Shown here piece by piece: positions 17,996-21,261 of a DNA stretch of 21,261 nt. The translations under genes were made by a program, and so were the position numbers. Numbering within the stretch: the first letter of the stretch is position 1; each line of letters begins with the position of its first letter. Source of the stretch: Hyphochytrium catenoides (taxonomy: Eukaryota; Sar; Hyphochytriomycetes; Hyphochytriales; Hyphochytriaceae); contig FLMG01002451.1 in NCBI GenBank assembly GCA_900088475.1, forward strand, positions 9,067 through 30,327, read 5' to 3'. The notes under the pieces are model-generated. The model did not search any database, was not told where the DNA came from, and saw only the letters and a list, made by a program, of their open reading frames with translations.

Positions 17996-18932
17996 AGCCG
18001 CGCTTGCCAAGCAACGTGAGGGCAAGGGAAGACGAGCTTCAAATTTGGCTACCTCCGGTAGTGCTTCCGCCGCGCCGGGCCCTCATTATGCTCAACCTAA
18101 TGACCATCATCAAGGTCCAAGGAGGAGCGCGAGGCTGGTGGATACTATTTGCCAAGCATCACCTGTCCGTAGCTACCAAGGCAGTAGCCTCTCCATAAAT
18201 ACTTCTACCCCTCTAGGCGCTGATGCTTACGCTTCATTCAGTTCTTTCTTTGCATACCCAGCTGCTGGTCGAGAGTGGAGGAGGAGATATCAAGGAGATA
18301 ATGCGGAAGCGCCTTCGGGGTTGATCTATAACCAGGAGGAGAGGAACAGAGAAGAAGAGAGAAGAAACGAAGATGCCAATACCATCAGCAGCGGCAGCTC
18401 TAAACGCGTTGTTGGCTCTAGTCACGCTTCTCTCTCACAAGGGGAAGCATCGATGATGTGGCAGCTAGACGAAACTGAAGATGTAATCCGCCCTTCAGCC
18501 AGTGACCAGAGTAGTAGGAACACTGCTGGAAGAGAGGCGTTCCAGGAGAAAGAAACAAAGCAAGAATATCCTCAAAGGAAGAAAAGGCGCTGCACAGTTC
18601 CTGGCTGTGGAAAGAAGGCGGTGCGACGAAAGCTCTGTGTAAGCCACGGGGCTGAAGTTAAGCCTTGCAGCGTTCCTTTATGCTCTAATCAGGCAGTCCG
18701 AGGAGGAGTGTGCATTGCACATGGGGCAAAAGTCAACCGCTGCCCTGTGTCCGGCTGTGAAGAGAAAGCGCACAAAGCGCGAGGTCTTTGTTTAGAGCAC
18801 GCAGGCGCATCAAGCCAACGAAGCATGAAATGTGGCATTCCAGGGTGCAGGAGACGGGCAAAGACCGAAGAAGGGCTCTGCCTGAATCATGGAAGGACCA
18901 TGACGAGACAACAGGAGGACTCTCCTCAGTAG
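17976..18932 (+). CDS. Gene C: WRKY19-like tandem zinc-finger protein, four fingers
   Basis: This is a 318-aa protein, probably nuclear. Four C3H fingers start at residues 206, 231, 256 and 286. Spacing is C-x4-C-x9-C-x2-H in fingers 1-2 and x10 in fingers 3-4. A basic tract at 201-205 (RKKRR) directly precedes finger 1. The N-terminal 200 residues are low complexity, with a Gly/Arg/Ala start, a Ser/Ala/Pro-rich region and a Glu/Arg/Asn-rich stretch at about 120-134. The start chosen is the first in-frame ATG (A at -3). The frame is open upstream to a TAG at 17865 but contains no ATG there. The stop is TAG. Fingers align one to one with gene B and with fingers 2-5 of gene A, marking all three as paralogues, although gene C is on the opposite strand and 8 kb away. 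Confidence 0.87.
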   Translation: MRRGGGEAALAKQREGKGRRASNLATSGSASAAPGPHYAQPNDHHQGPRRSARLVDTICQASPVRSYQGSSLSINTSTPLGADAYASFSSFFAYPAAGREWRRRYQGDNAEAPSGLIYNQEERNREEERRNEDANTISSGSSKRVVGSSHASLSQGEASMMWQLDETEDVIRPSASDQSSRNTAGREAFQEKETKQEYPQRKKRRCTVPGCGKKAVRRKLCVSHGAEVKPCSVPLCSNQAVRGGVCIAHGAKVNRCPVSGCEEKAHKARGLCLEHAGASSQRSMKCGIPGCRRRAKTEEGLCLNHGRTMTRQQEDSPQ

Positions 18933-21261
18933 TTGAGCCCATTTCTGTGGACAAGACGGCCTTCCCTTCTGCCCACTGATTACGTGCTGCTTTGTTGTTA
19001 GGAGATTAGTATCCTTGTTGGGGGAATGAATGTTCCTCCTTCGTCCTCCACGCAACGCGCAAAGCCTTTGAGCAAGGTACTAGGAGATGGTAAGAGGATG
19101 AGCGCGTCATAATGATAGGGGAAATAGACTGAGAATGATAGCGTCGATGACAGTGGTCACTAGATAGGTTCCTGACATTATTATCTATCAATCAATAGAA
19201 ATAGACAGCAAGCAGCCTGAGAGCGTTGGCTATGTCTTATGGTATATGCTCAATCACGAGGATCCTTTTCTCCCTTGCACTTCATGAATAAACAGTGAAG
19301 ATAACCTTTTCAGTCGCTCTGAGCCATAGAAGACACAGTCAATGCTCACGAGGAGAGGAGAGAGTAGCATTATCCGTCCAACTGCAGACGTTCTTGATGC
19401 ATCGGGAACAACGTGAAACCAGACCATGAGGTGAAGGCAGAGGACATTTGTTCCTACGACTTAAGGAGGTTTGAAGGACAGGAGTAAAAGAGGAGACTAG
19501 TTGGCGAGGAGGAGGGAGAAGCCGTGCACTGGCTGCCACGAACTGTCTCTTCTTAACTGCCCAACTATAGCATATATACGATTAGAGAGCGGTGTCGGGA
19601 AGAAGATATTCTTACGTAAGCGAAAGCATAAACTAGGAACTTGCGTAGCATGACATCTTACCAGGCGATTGGTATGTGCTCTTAGAGAACAACGTAGCAG
19701 ACAACCTGGCTGTGGCGCAGCACTGCATGCACTCTTCCCTGCGTGGTGATGTCCTCAACCCTTGAGAAGCGGGCTTGTGGCGCCTAGCTAGGACCATCAA
19801 CGCTAACAGATTCTGCCTACTATTTATGGGAACAATATAGCGGCAGCTAAAATGGTGGCACCGAAAGGCGTTAGATGAAGAGTCAGAGCCAGCTCGAAAT
19901 GGACATAATGGTTGTCAGGAGTGCTGGGACGGAGAGACAAGTCGCAGATGCGTATAATACATGCCAATTGGCCGTGTCCCCGCCGATCTATTGGGACGGC
20001 TTAACGACATAATCCCTCTTCTCGCGTTGTAGGGCATTTCCATTCGTCTCAGCTGACTGCCTCTCTACGCAGTGAGCAGATCACGCTTGTTTAGACAGCA
20101 AGGATTCGCGACGTTTGATAGGGATGCATCAGCTGAAGGAGAGAAGACGACATGTTTCCTGAACAAGATATCAACTATCGTCAGTTAGAAGACAATCATG
20201 AGTCGCACTAATGGCTCTTTCCCAGTCCGACAAAGACCCAGGCATCTGTCCGCAGTCTTAGTATCGCCATCTTAACTCTTGGGCACGACTCCAACGAGGG
20301 CTTTAATGAAGGTAATGTGTACGGCGACCGAAGTGAAGCGAGCTCACGGAGCCCTGAAGGTCGCCAGAAAAAATGGAACAGAACGTGAGAGGGTCTCCGT
20401 CTCCCTTGTCTGCACCACATGTATGCAGAGTCTTGGTCCGTATACTTTCTCCTCCCACATTCAGAGCCTCTTTGTCAGTCTGTTTCCGAGGAGGTGCACA
20501 ACGTATTAAAGGTTGAAGAAGGCTTCCATTAAAATTCTAAAAGTTGAAAGGAAAGCGTCTAGAATAGGAGGATGCACAGCCAAGTAAGACGAAGAGTGAA
20601 AGGAAAGGCCAACAACATCGTGGCTTGCCCCACTCCACTGTCCTCCACAGCTCCCTGACCGCTTTGATCATCAATAACTTCAGCCAAAAGAAAGAGCCAG
20701 GAGTCTCTATCCTCCTTATTGTTGAAATCTACCGCTTTCCTTACTGGGCAGCCCATAGCCACAGGTTCTTCTATCGCATTGCAGTCCTGAGTCCTAAGGC
20801 ATGAGGGGTTAGCTCCTCGCCACATCGCCTCTAGTTGAGTGGCTAAGACGGACGGGCGGTTGGTTACGTGGTCATGGTGGTCCAATGCTTCAGGAGCAGG
20901 AAGGAAAGGGAGAAATAGCAGCAGACACCACCTCCTTCTGGATCTTTCATCGTTTGCATCCGTCCAGCCATGAGCATGCAGAGAGAGCACATTGATCCCC
21001 GTCTTATAAAGGCTTTAGGGGTCTGTGGCGGGCTGTCCTTGCAGTTCTCAAGGTAACCAACCCATCAGAGGCTGTACAGCTGGCAGTAGGGCAAGTGGTG
21101 GTGCAAGGGATGCCAGAACTACTATCTATGATGAGTTTTTATTGGTCTGGGTCCGCCCATGTCTACTCTCTATAATTATTCCTATGGAGCTCGGCTTGTG
21201 AAGCCCTTGTATACCAAAACCCGTCCATTGGAATATGGCGCACTGTGAGAGAATATGCAGC
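18933..21261. other. Region downstream of gene C with no secure gene
   Basis: No domain-bearing frame is seen. A minus-strand ATG frame (20825 down to 20559, 88 aa, G at -3) is protein-like in its first 65 residues and hydrophobic at its end, but is unrecognised. CTTACGTAAG at 19611-19620 is a perfect 10-base palindrome with an ACGT core of the kind bZIP factors bind, noted only as a motif. TATAAA at 21005 and a CTTGCAG acceptor-like site near 21045 sit at the window edge, so a gene could begin there and run off the end. Confidence 0.45.

Noticed and set aside
1-21261. CRISPR array, bacterial operon or prophage
   Set aside because: No regularly spaced repeats, no ribosome binding sites or closely packed genes, and no phage-type proteins are visible.

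Overview
The window looks like nuclear DNA from a eukaryote, most likely a stramenopile and probably a diatom. The basis is three intronless-looking genes that end in tandem C-x4-C-x9/10-C-x2-H repeats joined by HGAKVN-type linkers. This is the WRKY19-like zinc-finger type that is abundant in diatoms and other stramenopiles. There is no operon structure and no ribosome binding sites. Low coding density, microsatellites, and good GT/AG splice signals outside the long ORFs also point to a eukaryote. The species cannot be named from sequence alone.

Layout. Positions 1-4025 hold no convincing gene, only microsatellites, a pyrimidine-rich block and two copies of a diverged direct repeat. Zinc-finger gene A (minus strand, 4026-5249, 407 aa, five fingers) follows. 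Directly upstream of it is a 157-codon open frame in the same phase, separated by a single TAG. After a gap with one weak plus-strand promoter/short-ORF candidate comes gene B (minus, 8467-9750, 427 aa, four fingers), with a plausible 150-nt leader intron. From 9.9 to 17.2 kb the sequence is mostly non-coding or unresolvable. The best candidate there is a small two-exon plus-strand gene at 12139-12583, preceded by a TATA box at 11863. Gene C (plus, 17976-18932, 318 aa, four fingers) follows, with an out-of-frame upstream ORF overlapping its start. The last 2.3 kb holds nothing secure.

How the genes relate. All three proteins share one plan: a long, low-complexity, poorly conserved N-terminal region, a short Lys/Arg tract that could be a nuclear localisation signal, then a C-terminal finger array. 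Finger order is conserved, so they are paralogues. They look like putative nucleic-acid-binding or protein-binding nuclear regulators, but targets and function cannot be read from the sequence. Many other open frames here are produced by strongly purine/pyrimidine-skewed DNA, where stop codons are depleted on the pyrimidine-rich strand, and they are not annotated as genes.
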